Positions 16,998 through 25,867 of a stretch of 64,000 nt of DNA are shown here, piece by piece (position 1 is the stretch's first letter; every line of letters starts with the position of its first letter). A model generated the notes under the pieces. That model saw only the letters and a list, made by a program, of their open reading frames with translations. It was not told where the DNA came from and made no database searches. Source of the stretch: Thalassospira sp. TSL5-1 (lineage in GTDB: Bacteria > Pseudomonadota > Alphaproteobacteria > Rhodospirillales > Thalassospiraceae); assembly GCF_001907695.1 (NCBI RefSeq), contig NZ_KV880638.1, forward strand, positions 868,882 through 932,881, written 5' to 3'. The position numbers and the translations under genes are program-made.

Positions 16998-17024
16998 CAG
17001 GGGCCGGGGTGCCCCTGTTTTTTT
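16998..17024 (+). terminator. Orphan intrinsic terminator in the leader of the NSS transporter gene
   Basis: CAGGGGC and GCCCCTG arms around CGGGGT, followed by TTTTTTT at 17018-17024: a textbook plus-strand terminator. No plus-strand gene lies upstream; the neighbouring gene (DUF1223) runs away on the minus strand. The transporter starts 79 bases further on. A hairpin TTGCGT-GGATAA-ACGCAA (16918-16935) lies upstream. This arrangement suggests premature termination control (attenuator or riboswitch-like leader) or a short sRNA. Confidence 0.75.
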
Positions 17025-17102
17025 ATAACGCAAAAGAAAGCCGGTCCATCGTCCCTTTCAAGGCACATAAAGAGACTGGCAAGACAAGAGGGTTTGCAGG
17101 AA

Positions 17103-18437
17103 ATGATAAAACGTGAGCATTGGGGGTCACGCCTCGGCTTTATTCTGGCAGCCGCGGGTTCGGCGGTTGGTCTGGGGAATATCTGGAAATTTCCCTATAT
17201 GGCAGGAAGTAACGGGGGTGGTGCCTTTCTGCTGATTTATCTCGCACTGGTCTTTACCATCGGTCTGTCGGTGATGCTGGCAGAAATGGTGATTGGCCGT
17301 ATGGCTGAAAAGAATGCCATTGGTGCTTTTAAAAAACTGAAGGGCGGGGCCTGGCCTCTGGTTGGCCTGTGTGGTGTTGGCGCAGCCTTTACAATCCTGT
17401 CATTTTACAGCGTCGTTGCAGGCTGGACCATTGCCTATATGGTCAAGGCTGTGACCGGCGCTCTTTCAAGCAGCGATCCGGCCGTGCTGGGAGCTGCATT
17501 TGACGGCTTTATTTCCAGCAATATTTCGCCGCTTGTATATCATGCCATCTTTATGGCGCTGACGGTGTTTGTCGTGCTCTCGGGCATTGGCAGCGGCATT
17601 GAGCGTGCTTCCAAAATTCTGATGCCTGCCCTGTTCGTGCTGCTTCTGGTTCTGATCGTGCGTGCCGTTACTCTGCCCGGTGCTGATGCGGGGCTTAGCT
17701 TTTTGTTGCAGCCCGATTTTGCAAAAGTGACCTGGAATACCGTTTCGGATGCGCTGTCGCAGGCGTTTTTCTCGCTTTCCCTTGGAATGGGGGCCATGAT
17801 TACCTATGGCTCGTATCTGTCGAAAAAGGAAAACATTGCCGGTGCTGCAGGCTGGGTTGTTCTGCTTGATACGGCAGTTGCCGTTCTGGCGGGTCTTCTG
17901 ATTTTGCCAGCCGTTTTTGCCTTTGGCTTTGATCCGGCTGCGGGGCCGGGCCTGACCTTTATCACCCTGCCAGCCGTTTTTGCGCAGATGCCGTTTGGCG
18001 AAGTTTTTGCCTTCCTGTTCTTCCTGCTTCTTGCAATTGCGGCGCTGACCTCGTCGGTGTCGATTCTTGAAGTTGTGGTGGCTTATTTCGTCGATGATCG
18101 TGGCATCAGCCGCAAGGTTGCGTCCATCATCATGGGCTTGATCATTTTTGTGCTTGGCATTCCGTCTTCCCTGTCGATGGGAATCATGAAGGACACCAAA
18201 TTCTTTGGTCTGACCTTCTTTGACTTGATGGATTTTGTCTCGTCGAAATTGTTCCTGCCAATTGGCGGTCTGTTTATTTCGCTGTTTGTCGGCTGGGTGA
18301 TCTGGGGTGCTGCCAAGGCCGATGTTGCCTCACATAATGGCACGGTGCCCGTCTGGATCAATCTTTGGGGCATTTTGGTGAAGTTCATCGCCCCGGCGGC
18401 AATCGCCTTTATTCTGATCCGCGGACTGATCAGCTAA
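17103..18437 (+). CDS. Sodium-dependent transporter, NSS/SNF family
   Basis: 444-residue polytopic inner-membrane protein of the neurotransmitter:sodium symporter family (LeuT/TnaT/MhsT type), driving uptake of an amino acid or related amine with Na+. The first helix carries GSAVGLGNIWKFPYMAGSNGGGAF, recognisable as the substrate/Na+ site segment. About 11 helices can be counted. ATG at 17103 is preferred, with GAGGG about 10 bases upstream; a TTG at 17094 is also in frame. The substrate is not predictable. Its 5' leader contains a strong intrinsic terminator (16998-17024). A bidirectional terminator follows the gene at 18474-18503. Confidence 0.93.
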   Translation: MIKREHWGSRLGFILAAAGSAVGLGNIWKFPYMAGSNGGGAFLLIYLALVFTIGLSVMLAEMVIGRMAEKNAIGAFKKLKGGAWPLVGLCGVGAAFTILSFYSVVAGWTIAYMVKAVTGALSSSDPAVLGAAFDGFISSNISPLVYHAIFMALTVFVVLSGIGSGIERASKILMPALFVLLLVLIVRAVTLPGADAGLSFLLQPDFAKVTWNTVSDALSQAFFSLSLGMGAMITYGSYLSKKENIAGAAGWVVLLDTAVAVLAGLLILPAVFAFGFDPAAGPGLTFITLPAVFAQMPFGEVFAFLFFLLLAIAALTSSVSILEVVVAYFVDDRGISRKVASIIMGLIIFVLGIPSSLSMGIMKDTKFFGLTFFDLMDFVSSKLFLPIGGLFISLFVGWVIWGAAKADVASHNGTVPVWINLWGILVKFIAPAAIAFILIRGLIS

Positions 18438-18473
18438 GGTATTGGCTTTATCCGCATCTTGTTGGATAAAATT

Positions 18474-18503
18474 AAGGCGGAAACGGTATGCCGTTTCCGC
18501 CTT
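18474..18503. terminator. Bidirectional intrinsic terminator
   Basis: Perfect 13-bp arms AAGGCGGAAACGG and CCGTTTCCGCCTT around a TATG loop, with T-rich sequence on the plus-strand side (CTTTTC). It sits between the convergent NSS transporter gene and the CBS-PAS-GGDEF-EAL gene. Confidence 0.85.
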
Positions 18504-18544
18504 TTCTGTCGGCCAAATTCATGCCGGAATAAAGGGCACAGGCG

Positions 18545-21169
18545 TTAATTTGGTTTATATTCGGCCTGGCTATGGGGCTGACTAAACAGATGGGCGAAGG
18601 TCTTTTCGATCTCGTCGGCGGGTACGGGACGCCCGCGCAAAAAGCCCTGCAGGAAATCGCACCCGTGCTCACGCAGGAATTGCTCCTGCGAGAGGTTTTC
18701 AACCCCTTCGGCAATACAGCTTTTACCCAGGTTATGCGCCATGTTGATGATGGTGCGCACCAGTTCGCTACCGCCAATACCTTTGCCGATATCATTGACA
18801 AAACTGCGGTCAATTTTCAGCACATCGAACGGCACATGGCGCAGATAGCTCAGGCTGGAAAAACCGGTGCCAAAGTCATCCAGCGCGATTTTAACCCCCA
18901 AATCGCTGATACGCTGCAATTTGCGACAGGTATCTTCGATATCCTGCATAAACAGGCTTTCGGTAATTTCAATTTCCAGGCGGTCCCCGGCAAGCCCGGT
19001 CTCATTCAGGGCCGAGGCCACAAGGTCGCCAAACTCGATCGGGCTGTTAAATTGCTGGAGCGAGGCATTGACCGCCATTGTGATGTTATGCAGCCCCTTT
19101 TGCCGCCATTGAACAGTTTGCATACAGGCTGTGCGTAGCACCCACAGCCCGATTTCATCAATCATGCCAATTTCTTCGGCCAGCGGAATGAATTTGTCGG
19201 GCCCGATGACGCCATGTTTGGGATGGCGCCAGCGGATCAGGGCTTCAAACCCGGACAGTTGGCCGTTTGCTGCAATGAACTGGGGCTGATAGGCGAGGTA
19301 AAATTCGCGCCGCTCCACGGCATGGCGCAAATCGCTTTCCAGGGCCAGGGTGTCGCGGCTGACGGTGTTCATGGACCGGTTATAATGGTTAAACCGGTTG
19401 CGACCGTGGCCCTTGGCCCGCAGCATGGCAATTTCGGCATTGCGCAACAACATGGTGGTATCATTGCCATCACGGGGATATAGCGTAATGCCCATGCTGG
19501 CTGTGATAAACAGCTCCGTCCCGTTGGCCGAGAAATGTGGCTGATTAAACACTTCCATCAAATCCTGCGCGATGGTTTCCAGCGTGTCGCTTTCATGTGT
19601 CTGGGGCAGGAGAATGGCAAAATCATCGGCCCCCATCCGGGCCAGCAAGGCACCGGTTGGCAAGGCACGGTTCAGACGACCGGCGAAATCGACCAGCACA
19701 TCATCCCCCACACTATGACCCAATGTGTTGTTGATACGCTGAAAATTATCGATGTCGATGAGCAGAACCGCCACATTGTCCTTGCTGCCGCGTCGTTCAT
19801 TCAGGGTGCGCCCCAGCACATCCAGGAACCGTCGGCGGTTGGGAAAGCCGGTTAGCTCGTCATAGTGGGACAGCCGGCGAATATCTTCGCTGGTTTGTTT
19901 GCGGTCGGTAATATCGGAAAAAATGCCGGCATATTGTAAAACCCGGCCTTCCTCGTCGCGAATGGCAATGATGGATAGCCATTCGGGGTAAATTTCCCCC
20001 GATTTGCGCCGGTTCCAGATTTCCCCCTGCCAGCGCCCGGCGCGGGTGATGCTTTGCCACATATCCTGATAAAAGGTGCGGTCATGGCGCCCGGATTGCA
20101 AAATGTTGGGGCTGCTGCCAATGGCTTCGGCCCGACTATAGCCGGTGACACGGGTAAAGGAAGGGTTGACGTCTTCGATCCTGCCCTGATCATCAACAAT
20201 GATGATGCCGTCAGGGGAACTTTCAATGATCTTGCGGCTGAGATGCAGGGCCTTTTGTGCCCGGGCAAGTGCTGTATCGCGATCTTCCATCGCATTGTGC
20301 ATGTGTTGCAAATAATCATGCTCAATCGATGCCAGCAGGTCATTAAAAGAAAGAATGCCCGGTACGGTCTCTTGCGGGTCTGTCACAACCAGATGACGGA
20401 TTTGATGATCCATCATGATCTGGCGGGCGTCTTGCAGGCTGGTGGCATCCGGGATCTGGCGCACGGGATGGCTGGCAATTTCCCAGGCGGTAATAGGGGC
20501 ACCACGTTTGACCAGATAACCGACAATGTCGCGTTCGGTGACAATGCCAATGTCATAGGTGACACTGGATGTTTCCGTTTCCGCCGGTGGTTCGAGCGGC
20601 AAGGCGGGCTCGATATAGGTGGCGGGTTTGAAAACGATGGCGCTGTCACATTCGTTATCACGCATCGTTGCTTGCAACTGATCAATCGGCGTGTCGCCGG
20701 GCATGCAAACGGTGTTGCGCCGCACGATGGAGGCGACATTGCGTTCACGCAACGGATGAATGGCACCGGGAACACGGATCAGGTCGCTTTGGCTGATGAT
20801 GCCCACTAGGCATTCGGCATCGTCCACAATGATCAGATGGCGCAGCTTGTCGCGCCGCATACGAAATGTTGCGGCCTCGACAGAGGCATGGGCCGACATC
20901 GTCCGGACAGGCGATGACATCCAGTCCGAAATCGGGCGCAGGAATGCCGTCTCGTCATCTGCCCGGATTGTCAGACAATCATGTTCTGTCCATACACCAA
21001 GCGGACGGTTCTGTTCGGTGATGACGATGGAACTTCTGCGCTGCTGGTGCATCAGGGCAATGGCCTCGCCCAGTGGAAGGTCGGGTCCACAGGTCAGGAC
21101 TTTTCCCTGGCTTAGGGTTCCAACGCGTACCGGTGCACGCGGGTGTTGCATTTTGTCGTAACTGGTCAT
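18545..21169 (-). CDS. CBS-PAS-GGDEF-EAL signalling protein, probable c-di-GMP phosphodiesterase
   Basis: 874-residue cytoplasmic protein with no membrane helix. About four CBS repeats cover residues 10-280 (for example HLIIVDDAECLVGIISQSDL and HLVVTDPQETVPGILSFNDL), a possible adenine-nucleotide-sensing module. A PAS domain with PAC follows (about 310-440), then a GGDEF domain (440-605) and an EAL domain (620-870). The signature of the GGDEF domain is degenerate: RMGADDF instead of RxGGDEF. The EAL domain keeps FEALIRW, the DDFGTGFSSLSYL loop and IAEGVE. Probably a phosphodiesterase whose GGDEF domain binds GTP or is structural. It stands alone; its 5' end is 200 bases from the acnA stop. 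Confidence 0.92.
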   Translation of the reverse strand: MTSYDKMQHPRAPVRVGTLSQGKVLTCGPDLPLGEAIALMHQQRRSSIVITEQNRPLGVWTEHDCLTIRADDETAFLRPISDWMSSPVRTMSAHASVEAATFRMRRDKLRHLIIVDDAECLVGIISQSDLIRVPGAIHPLRERNVASIVRRNTVCMPGDTPIDQLQATMRDNECDSAIVFKPATYIEPALPLEPPAETETSSVTYDIGIVTERDIVGYLVKRGAPITAWEIASHPVRQIPDATSLQDARQIMMDHQIRHLVVTDPQETVPGILSFNDLLASIEHDYLQHMHNAMEDRDTALARAQKALHLSRKIIESSPDGIIIVDDQGRIEDVNPSFTRVTGYSRAEAIGSSPNILQSGRHDRTFYQDMWQSITRAGRWQGEIWNRRKSGEIYPEWLSIIAIRDEEGRVLQYAGIFSDITDRKQTSEDIRRLSHYDELTGFPNRRRFLDVLGRTLNERRGSKDNVAVLLIDIDNFQRINNTLGHSVGDDVLVDFAGRLNRALPTGALLARMGADDFAILLPQTHESDTLETIAQDLMEVFNQPHFSANGTELFITASMGITLYPRDGNDTTMLLRNAEIAMLRAKGHGRNRFNHYNRSMNTVSRDTLALESDLRHAVERREFYLAYQPQFIAANGQLSGFEALIRWRHPKHGVIGPDKFIPLAEEIGMIDEIGLWVLRTACMQTVQWRQKGLHNITMAVNASLQQFNSPIEFGDLVASALNETGLAGDRLEIEITESLFMQDIEDTCRKLQRISDLGVKIALDDFGTGFSSLSYLRHVPFDVLKIDRSFVNDIGKGIGGSELVRTIINMAHNLGKSCIAEGVENLSQEQFLREHGCDFLQGFLRGRPVPADEIEKTFAHLFSQPHSQAEYKPN

Positions 21170-21297
21170 TCGTTAAGAAGCATAATCATAAATGGCAAAA
21201 CACATTTTTGTCACCCGTTTCAAAAGGCAGACAAGAGCAGATTTGAATATTTAAACAGTCTTTGTTGTGAAGTTCAGGAGATAGATCAATTCAAAAT

Positions 21298-21330
21298 CAA
21301 AAAAACACCCCGTCAGCAGAACTGACGGGG
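21298..21330 (-). terminator. Intrinsic terminator of acnA (distal hairpin)
   Basis: Arms CCCCGTCAG and CTGACGGGG around five bases (21308-21330), followed on the minus strand by TGTTTTTTTGATT. It lies about 40 bases after the aconitase stop. Confidence 0.85.
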
Positions 21331-21347
21331 TATTCTCGACGGGCCTG

Positions 21348-21365
21348 AAAACCCCGAAGGGTTTT
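21348..21365 (-). terminator. UUCG-capped hairpin directly after acnA
   Basis: On the minus strand AAAACCC-TTCG-GGGTTTT, starting four bases after the acnA stop and upstream of the stronger terminator at 21298-21330. The pair forms a tandem transcription end or a 3'-protecting structure. Confidence 0.6.
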
Positions 21366-21368
21366 TAA

Positions 21369-24059
21369 TCAGGCAGCGTCTTTAATCATGTTGCGCAGCA
21401 CGAACTGCAGGATACCGCCATTCTGGAAATACAGAACTTCGTTTTCGGTATCGATGCGGCACAGGGCGGTTACTTCTTCGGTCGAACCATCCTTGCGGGT
21501 GATGCGAACGGTAACGTCCTGCTGCGGGGTGATGCCATCGGCGATGCCAACGACGTCGAAGGTTTCGCTACCATCAAGCTTGAGCGACTTGCGACCTTCA
21601 CCATTTTTGAACTGCAGCGGCAAAACGCCCATGCAGACCAGGTTGGTGCGGTGGATACGTTCAAAGCTTTCGGCGATAACGGCCTTCACACCCAGAAGAT
21701 TGGTGCCTTTGGCTGCCCAGTCACGCGAGGAACCGGTGCCGTATTCCTGACCCGCGACGATCACCAGCGGCGTGCCTTCTTCCTGGTAACGCATGGCGAC
21801 ATCATAAACCCAGCCCTGTTCACCAGACGGGTAATGAACCGAAACACCGCCTTCGGTGCCCGGTGCCATTTCGTTACGGATACGGATGTTGGCAAAGGTG
21901 CCGCGCATCATGACTTCGTGGTTACCACGGCGTGCGCCGTAGGAGTTAAAGTCACGAACGGCAACGCCATTGGCTTTCAGATATTCACCTGCCGGGCTTT
22001 CTTCCTTGATCGAACCGGCCGGAGAAATGTGGTCGGTGGTGACGGAGTCACCCAGGATCAGAAGCGGACGAGCGCCCTTGACGTCGGAGAAATCACCCGG
22101 TTCAGCAGCCATATCAACAAAATAGGGCGGGTTCTGAACATAGGTGGATTTGCTATCCCACTCGTAGGTTTCGCCTTCGGTGATCTGAATTGCCTGCCAC
22201 GGTTTCGGACCGGCAAAGATATTGTCGTAACGGTCCTTGTACATCTTGGCCGAGATCGAGGCCGCGATGGTATCCGCGATTTCCTTGTTGGTCGGCCAGA
22301 TGTCTTTAAGATAAACATCATTGCCATCCTGATCCTGACCCAGCGGGTCATTGTTCAGGTCAACTTTCAGGTTACCGGCGATGGCATAGGCAACAACCAG
22401 CGGCGGCGAGGCAAGGTAGTTTGCCTTCACATGCGGGCTGATGCGGCCTTCAAAGTTACGGTTGCCCGACAGAACGGCAGTGACCAGCATGTCCTGGTCT
22501 TCAATTGCACCGGCAATCGGACCGGCGAGCGGGCCGGAGTTACCAATACAGGTGGTGCAACCAAAACCGGCGACGTTAAAGCCAAGCTGGTCAAGGTAAT
22601 CCTGCAGACCGGCCTTTTCCAGATAGTCGGCAACAACCAGCGAACCCGGTGCCAGCGAGGTTTTCACCCACGGCTTGCTCGACAGGCCCTTTTCGGTGGC
22701 TTTTTTGGCCAGAAGGCCAGCCGCGATCAGGACGCTCGGGTTGGAAGTGTTGGTGCAGGACGTGATGGCGGCGATAACAACGTTACCGTCTTTCATCGCG
22801 AAATCTTCGCCTTTGACATCGACGCTACGCTCGGCGTCAACACCCGGTGCCATATCGGCAAAGGTTTTGGTGAAGCTGGAGACGGCATCCTTGAGCAAAA
22901 CGCGGTCCTGCGGGCGTTTCGGCCCGGAAAGTGCCGGTTCAACCGTGGAAATGTCGAGTTCCAGGGTGTCGGTATAAACCGCTTCCAGATCGGGGTCGCC
23001 CCACATGCCCTGTTCTTTGGCATATGCTTCAACCAGGGCGATCTGTTCTTCGGAACGACCGGTGGAGCGCATATAGTTCAGGGTTTCATCATCAATCGGG
23101 AAGAAGCCACAGGTCGCACCATATTCCGGCGCCATGTTGCCGATGGTTGCGCGGTCCGGCAGGGACATGTGGGCCAGCGCGTCGCCGTAAAATTCGACGA
23201 ATTTGCCAACAACACCTTTTTCACGCAGCATCTGAACCACACGCAGAACCAGGTCGGTTGCGGTGATGCCTTCTTTCATGGCACCGGTCAGCTTAAAGCC
23301 GATAACTTCCGGGATCAGCATGGAAATCGGCTGGCCCAGCATGGCGGCTTCGGCTTCAAGACCCCCAACACCCCAACCGAGAACGGCCAGGCCATTCACC
23401 ATGGTGGTGTGCGAATCGGTACCAACCAGGGTATCAGGATAAGCCACGGTTTTGCCGTTGGCGTCTTTGCCGGTCCAGACGACCTTGGCAAGATGTTCAA
23501 CGTTGACCTGGTGGCAAATGCCGGCTCCCGGGGGAACGATGCGGAAATTGTTAAAGGCGTTCTGGCCCCAACGCAGGAATTCGTAACGTTCGCCGTTACG
23601 TTCAAACTCGACTTCCATGTTTTTGTCGAGTGCGTCGTCGGTGCCAAAGAAGTCGATCATGACCGAGTGGTCAATGACCAGATCAACCGGTGACAGCGGG
23701 TTCACCTTCTGGGCGTCGCCACCCATATTGACCACGGCATCACGCATGGCGGCAAGGTCAACGACGGCGGGAACGCCGGTGAAGTCCTGCATCAGCACAC
23801 GGGCCGGACGATAGTTGATTTCGTGGGTGCTTTTACGCGATTTCAGCCATTCGACGACGGCTTTGACATCGTCGGCCTTTACGGTGAAATCGTCTTCGTA
23901 ACGCAGAAGGTTTTCAAGAACGACCTTCAGCGTGAAAGGCAGTTTGGAAACGTCGCCGATTTTTTCGGATGCAGCTTTAAGGCTGAAATAGTCGAAGGAT
24001 TCATCCCCGACCTTCAAAGTGCGGCGCGTTTGCAGGTTGTCTTTGCCACAAATGGACAT
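21369..24059 (-). CDS. acnA: Aconitate hydratase AcnA
   Basis: 896-residue monomeric 4Fe-4S enzyme of the TCA cycle converting citrate to isocitrate. The cluster cysteines are seen in [10 protein letters not shown] (near residue 440) and in [11 protein letters not shown] (near 505). The substrate-binding segments [14 protein letters not shown] and [18 protein letters not shown] of the C-terminal swivel domain are present, and [14 protein letters not shown] lies near residue 785. Length is normal for AcnA/IRP1-type enzymes. Start chosen at 24059 with AGGAGG immediately upstream; an upstream in-frame ATG would add 15 residues. The 5' leader has two palindromes (24087-24100 and 24143-24162). Confidence 0.97.
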   Translation of the reverse strand: MSICGKDNLQTRRTLKVGDESFDYFSLKAASEKIGDVSKLPFTLKVVLENLLRYEDDFTVKADDVKAVVEWLKSRKSTHEINYRPARVLMQDFTGVPAVVDLAAMRDAVVNMGGDAQKVNPLSPVDLVIDHSVMIDFFGTDDALDKNMEVEFERNGERYEFLRWGQNAFNNFRIVPPGAGICHQVNVEHLAKVVWTGKDANGKTVAYPDTLVGTDSHTTMVNGLAVLGWGVGGLEAEAAMLGQPISMLIPEVIGFKLTGAMKEGITATDLVLRVVQMLREKGVVGKFVEFYGDALAHMSLPDRATIGNMAPEYGATCGFFPIDDETLNYMRSTGRSEEQIALVEAYAKEQGMWGDPDLEAVYTDTLELDISTVEPALSGPKRPQDRVLLKDAVSSFTKTFADMAPGVDAERSVDVKGEDFAMKDGNVVIAAITSCTNTSNPSVLIAAGLLAKKATEKGLSSKPWVKTSLAPGSLVVADYLEKAGLQDYLDQLGFNVAGFGCTTCIGNSGPLAGPIAGAIEDQDMLVTAVLSGNRNFEGRISPHVKANYLASPPLVVAYAIAGNLKVDLNNDPLGQDQDGNDVYLKDIWPTNKEIADTIAASISAKMYKDRYDNIFAGPKPWQAIQITEGETYEWDSKSTYVQNPPYFVDMAAEPGDFSDVKGARPLLILGDSVTTDHISPAGSIKEESPAGEYLKANGVAVRDFNSYGARRGNHEVMMRGTFANIRIRNEMAPGTEGGVSVHYPSGEQGWVYDVAMRYQEEGTPLVIVAGQEYGTGSSRDWAAKGTNLLGVKAVIAESFERIHRTNLVCMGVLPLQFKNGEGRKSLKLDGSETFDVVGIADGITPQQDVTVRITRKDGSTEEVTALCRIDTENEVLYFQNGGILQFVLRNMIKDAA

Positions 24060-24086
24060 CAGACCCTCCTCAAGGTGGTTAAAGGG

Positions 24087-24100
24087 CTTGTCGTGACAAG
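24087..24100. promoter_or_regulatory. Palindrome in the acnA leader
   Basis: CTTGTC-GT-GACAAG, 28-41 bases upstream of the acnA start codon. It could be a repressor site or a short leader hairpin near the ribosome-binding site. Confidence 0.35.
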
Positions 24101-24142
24101 ACACCCCGACCGTCGGAGCGCCGAGCGGTGGGCTATCTGTTG

Positions 24143-24162
24143 ATCGTGACGCGGGTCACGAT
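24143..24162. promoter_or_regulatory. 20-bp palindrome upstream of acnA
   Basis: Perfect 8-bp arms ATCGTGAC and GTCACGAT around GCGG, centred about 94 bases upstream of the acnA start, a position suited to a promoter-proximal operator. The regulator is unknown. Confidence 0.5.
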
Positions 24163-24431
24163 ACACATAAGAAGTGCGAGGGGGTTACACCACAAATCCG
24201 GGGGAAAGTCCAGACCCCGAAAAGGGTCTTTCGCGAAATCACCCTGATAACAGGGCTTTGCCGGGATCGATGATCGCCCTGATGCAACCATACGGGCAAA
24301 AAAGCGGCCAGCATTGTCTTTAAGGGGATGTCAAATGGCACGAGTCCCGATGTTCAAGGCATAGCTAATAGCGTGTTAATACCGTGTTAAACCGTGCGTC
24401 CCGTGATTTAGGGCCTCTGGTGTGATCAAAG

Positions 24432-24457
24432 AACCCTTGGGGTGCACCCGAAGGGTT
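24432..24457. repeat. Imperfect 26-nt inverted repeat in the acnA-liv gap
   Basis: AACCCTT-g-GGGT-GC-ACCC-g-AAGGGTT: nearly continuous pairing with one G/G mismatch. No T-run follows on the plus strand; on the minus strand only CTTTG follows. A structured RNA element or binding site; its role is unknown. Confidence 0.4.
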
Positions 24458-25049
24458 GGCTGAAAGCTGTCTGACTGGGGGAGTTGAAAAGTCTTGCTGC
24501 TTTTTTGTCCCTTTGAGCTGCAGCTGGTGATTTTTAGTGCCTTCGGGCGATGGAAACCCTATTAGGTGGAGCATCTGCGGCAATCACATTGCGGCATGAT
24601 ACCGAGATTAAATAGTGCCGAATCGGCGGTGATTTTATGAAATGAAATTTCAAAACCGGTGCGACGAACGAAGAAATGTTTGGTTGAAAGACGTTTTTTT
24701 CGATGCCGCATTGCGATAATCATCTTTGTTGTGTCGTTCATCCCGAGAAATATTGACCTTACGGAATGTTGGTGCCTGACCATCCTGGTGTTGGTATCGG
24801 CATGGTTGTGCGTTGCGATAAGTGCAGTTGCGGGAAAATACGGCCTCAGCAACGCGTTGACGCTATAGTGTGAATTTGGTACTCAAATACGTATTAATTG
24901 CGTTGCAACCTTTTCGGTATCGACCGGCGGGGTAACTAAATAACAAACGCAAATCAGGGAAACGCTGAAATTTGGACGGTTTGGGGGCAGGGTTGCCAGC
25001 AGGTGACATGCCACTGAATTTGGCCCAGGTCAGGGAGGACACCAAGACG

Positions 25050-25865
25050 ATGACGTCATCGGACCCTATTTTGAGCATCAACGATGTGTCGCTGGTTTTT
25101 GGCGGCGTGCGGGCGTTGAGTGACGTCAGTTTTTCGGTGCAGAAAGGCGAGCTGTTTTCGATTATCGGCCCCAATGGGGCGGGTAAAACATCGATGCTGA
25201 ACTGCATTTCCGGTCGGTATCATCCCACAAGTGGCTCGGTCCATTTCAAGGGCCAGGACGTGACGGGCCTGAAACCCAATGCGCGTGCTGAACTGGGTGT
25301 GGGCAGAACGTTCCAGAACCTTGCCCTTTTTGGTCATATGACGGTGCTTGATAACATCATGGTCGGGCGCCATCACCTTCTGAAAAACAATTTCCTGACT
25401 GGCCCGCTTTACTGGTTTTCAGGGGCGCAGAAAGAAGAGCTGGAACACCGCAAATTCTGTGAAGACGTGATCGATTTTCTCGAAATTTCGCATATCCGCA
25501 AGGCAACCGCCGGCACCCTTTCCTATGGCTTGCGCAAACGGGTGGAGCTGGCGCGTGCGGTTGCGCTGCGCCCGGACCTGATCCTGCTGGACGAACCCAT
25601 GGCGGGCATGAACCTTGAAGAAAAGGAAGACATGGCCCGCTTCATCATTGATTTGAATGAAGAATGGGGCATGAGCGTTGTCATGATCGAGCATGACATG
25701 GGGGTGGTGATGGACATTTCATCGCGCGTCATGGTGCTGGATTTCGGCCGCAAAATTGCGGCAGGCCTGCCCGAAGAGGTGATGGCCAATGACCACGTCA
25801 AGAAAGCCTATCTTGGCGAGGAAGACGACGACAACGACGACAGCGTATCGGGGAAGGTCGCCTGA
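25050..25865 (+). CDS. Branched-chain-type ABC transporter ATP-binding protein (LivG-like)
   Basis: 271-residue cytoplasmic ATPase of the HAAT family (branched-chain amino acid and related substrates). Walker A is GPNGAGKTSMLN near residue 40, the signature segment is LSYGLRKRVELARAV near 158, and Walker B is LILLDEPMAGM, followed by the H-loop MIEHDM. The LivG-specific long insertion after FQNLALFGHMTVLDNIM is present. The start at 25050 is preferred, with GGAGG at 25034-25038; an upstream frame extension is unlike the family. It ends two bases before the acyl-CoA synthetase gene, first of a seven-gene operon. Confidence 0.94.
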   Translation: MTSSDPILSINDVSLVFGGVRALSDVSFSVQKGELFSIIGPNGAGKTSMLNCISGRYHPTSGSVHFKGQDVTGLKPNARAELGVGRTFQNLALFGHMTVLDNIMVGRHHLLKNNFLTGPLYWFSGAQKEELEHRKFCEDVIDFLEISHIRKATAGTLSYGLRKRVELARAVALRPDLILLDEPMAGMNLEEKEDMARFIIDLNEEWGMSVVMIEHDMGVVMDISSRVMVLDFGRKIAAGLPEEVMANDHVKKAYLGEEDDDNDDSVSGKVA

Positions 25866-25867
25866 CA

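Larger units (their letters stand above)
24060..25049. other. Gene-free region of about 1 kb between acnA and the Liv operon
   Basis: No reading frame here looks like a gene: the candidates are short, overlapping on both strands and rich in His/Arg/Cys. What it does contain is a set of structured sites: palindromes near the acnA promoter (24087-24100, 24143-24162), small hairpins AGACCC-CGAAAA-GGGTCT near 24211 and CCCTG-ATAA-CAGGG near 24242, and a strong imperfect hairpin at 24432-24457. The stretch from about 24600 to 24900 is noticeably more AT-rich and probably holds the promoter of the Liv operon. A regulatory RNA here is possible but not shown. Confidence 0.5.

Noticed and set aside
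16860..17102. Assignment of the transporter leader to a known riboswitch (glycine, Na+, SAM)
   Set aside because: I could not see the conserved cores of these classes. Only the terminator and a simple hairpin are certain, so it is left unnamed.
21651..23693. 680-codon open frame on the plus strand
   Set aside because: It lies entirely opposite acnA, which has clear family motifs. The translation is rich in Gly, Asn, Arg and Phe without domains, as expected for an antisense shadow.
24562..24868. Short overlapping frames on both strands in the acnA-liv gap (about 70-96 codons)
   Set aside because: No ribosome-binding sites, unusual composition, AT-rich background and no recognisable sequence. 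Treated as non-coding.
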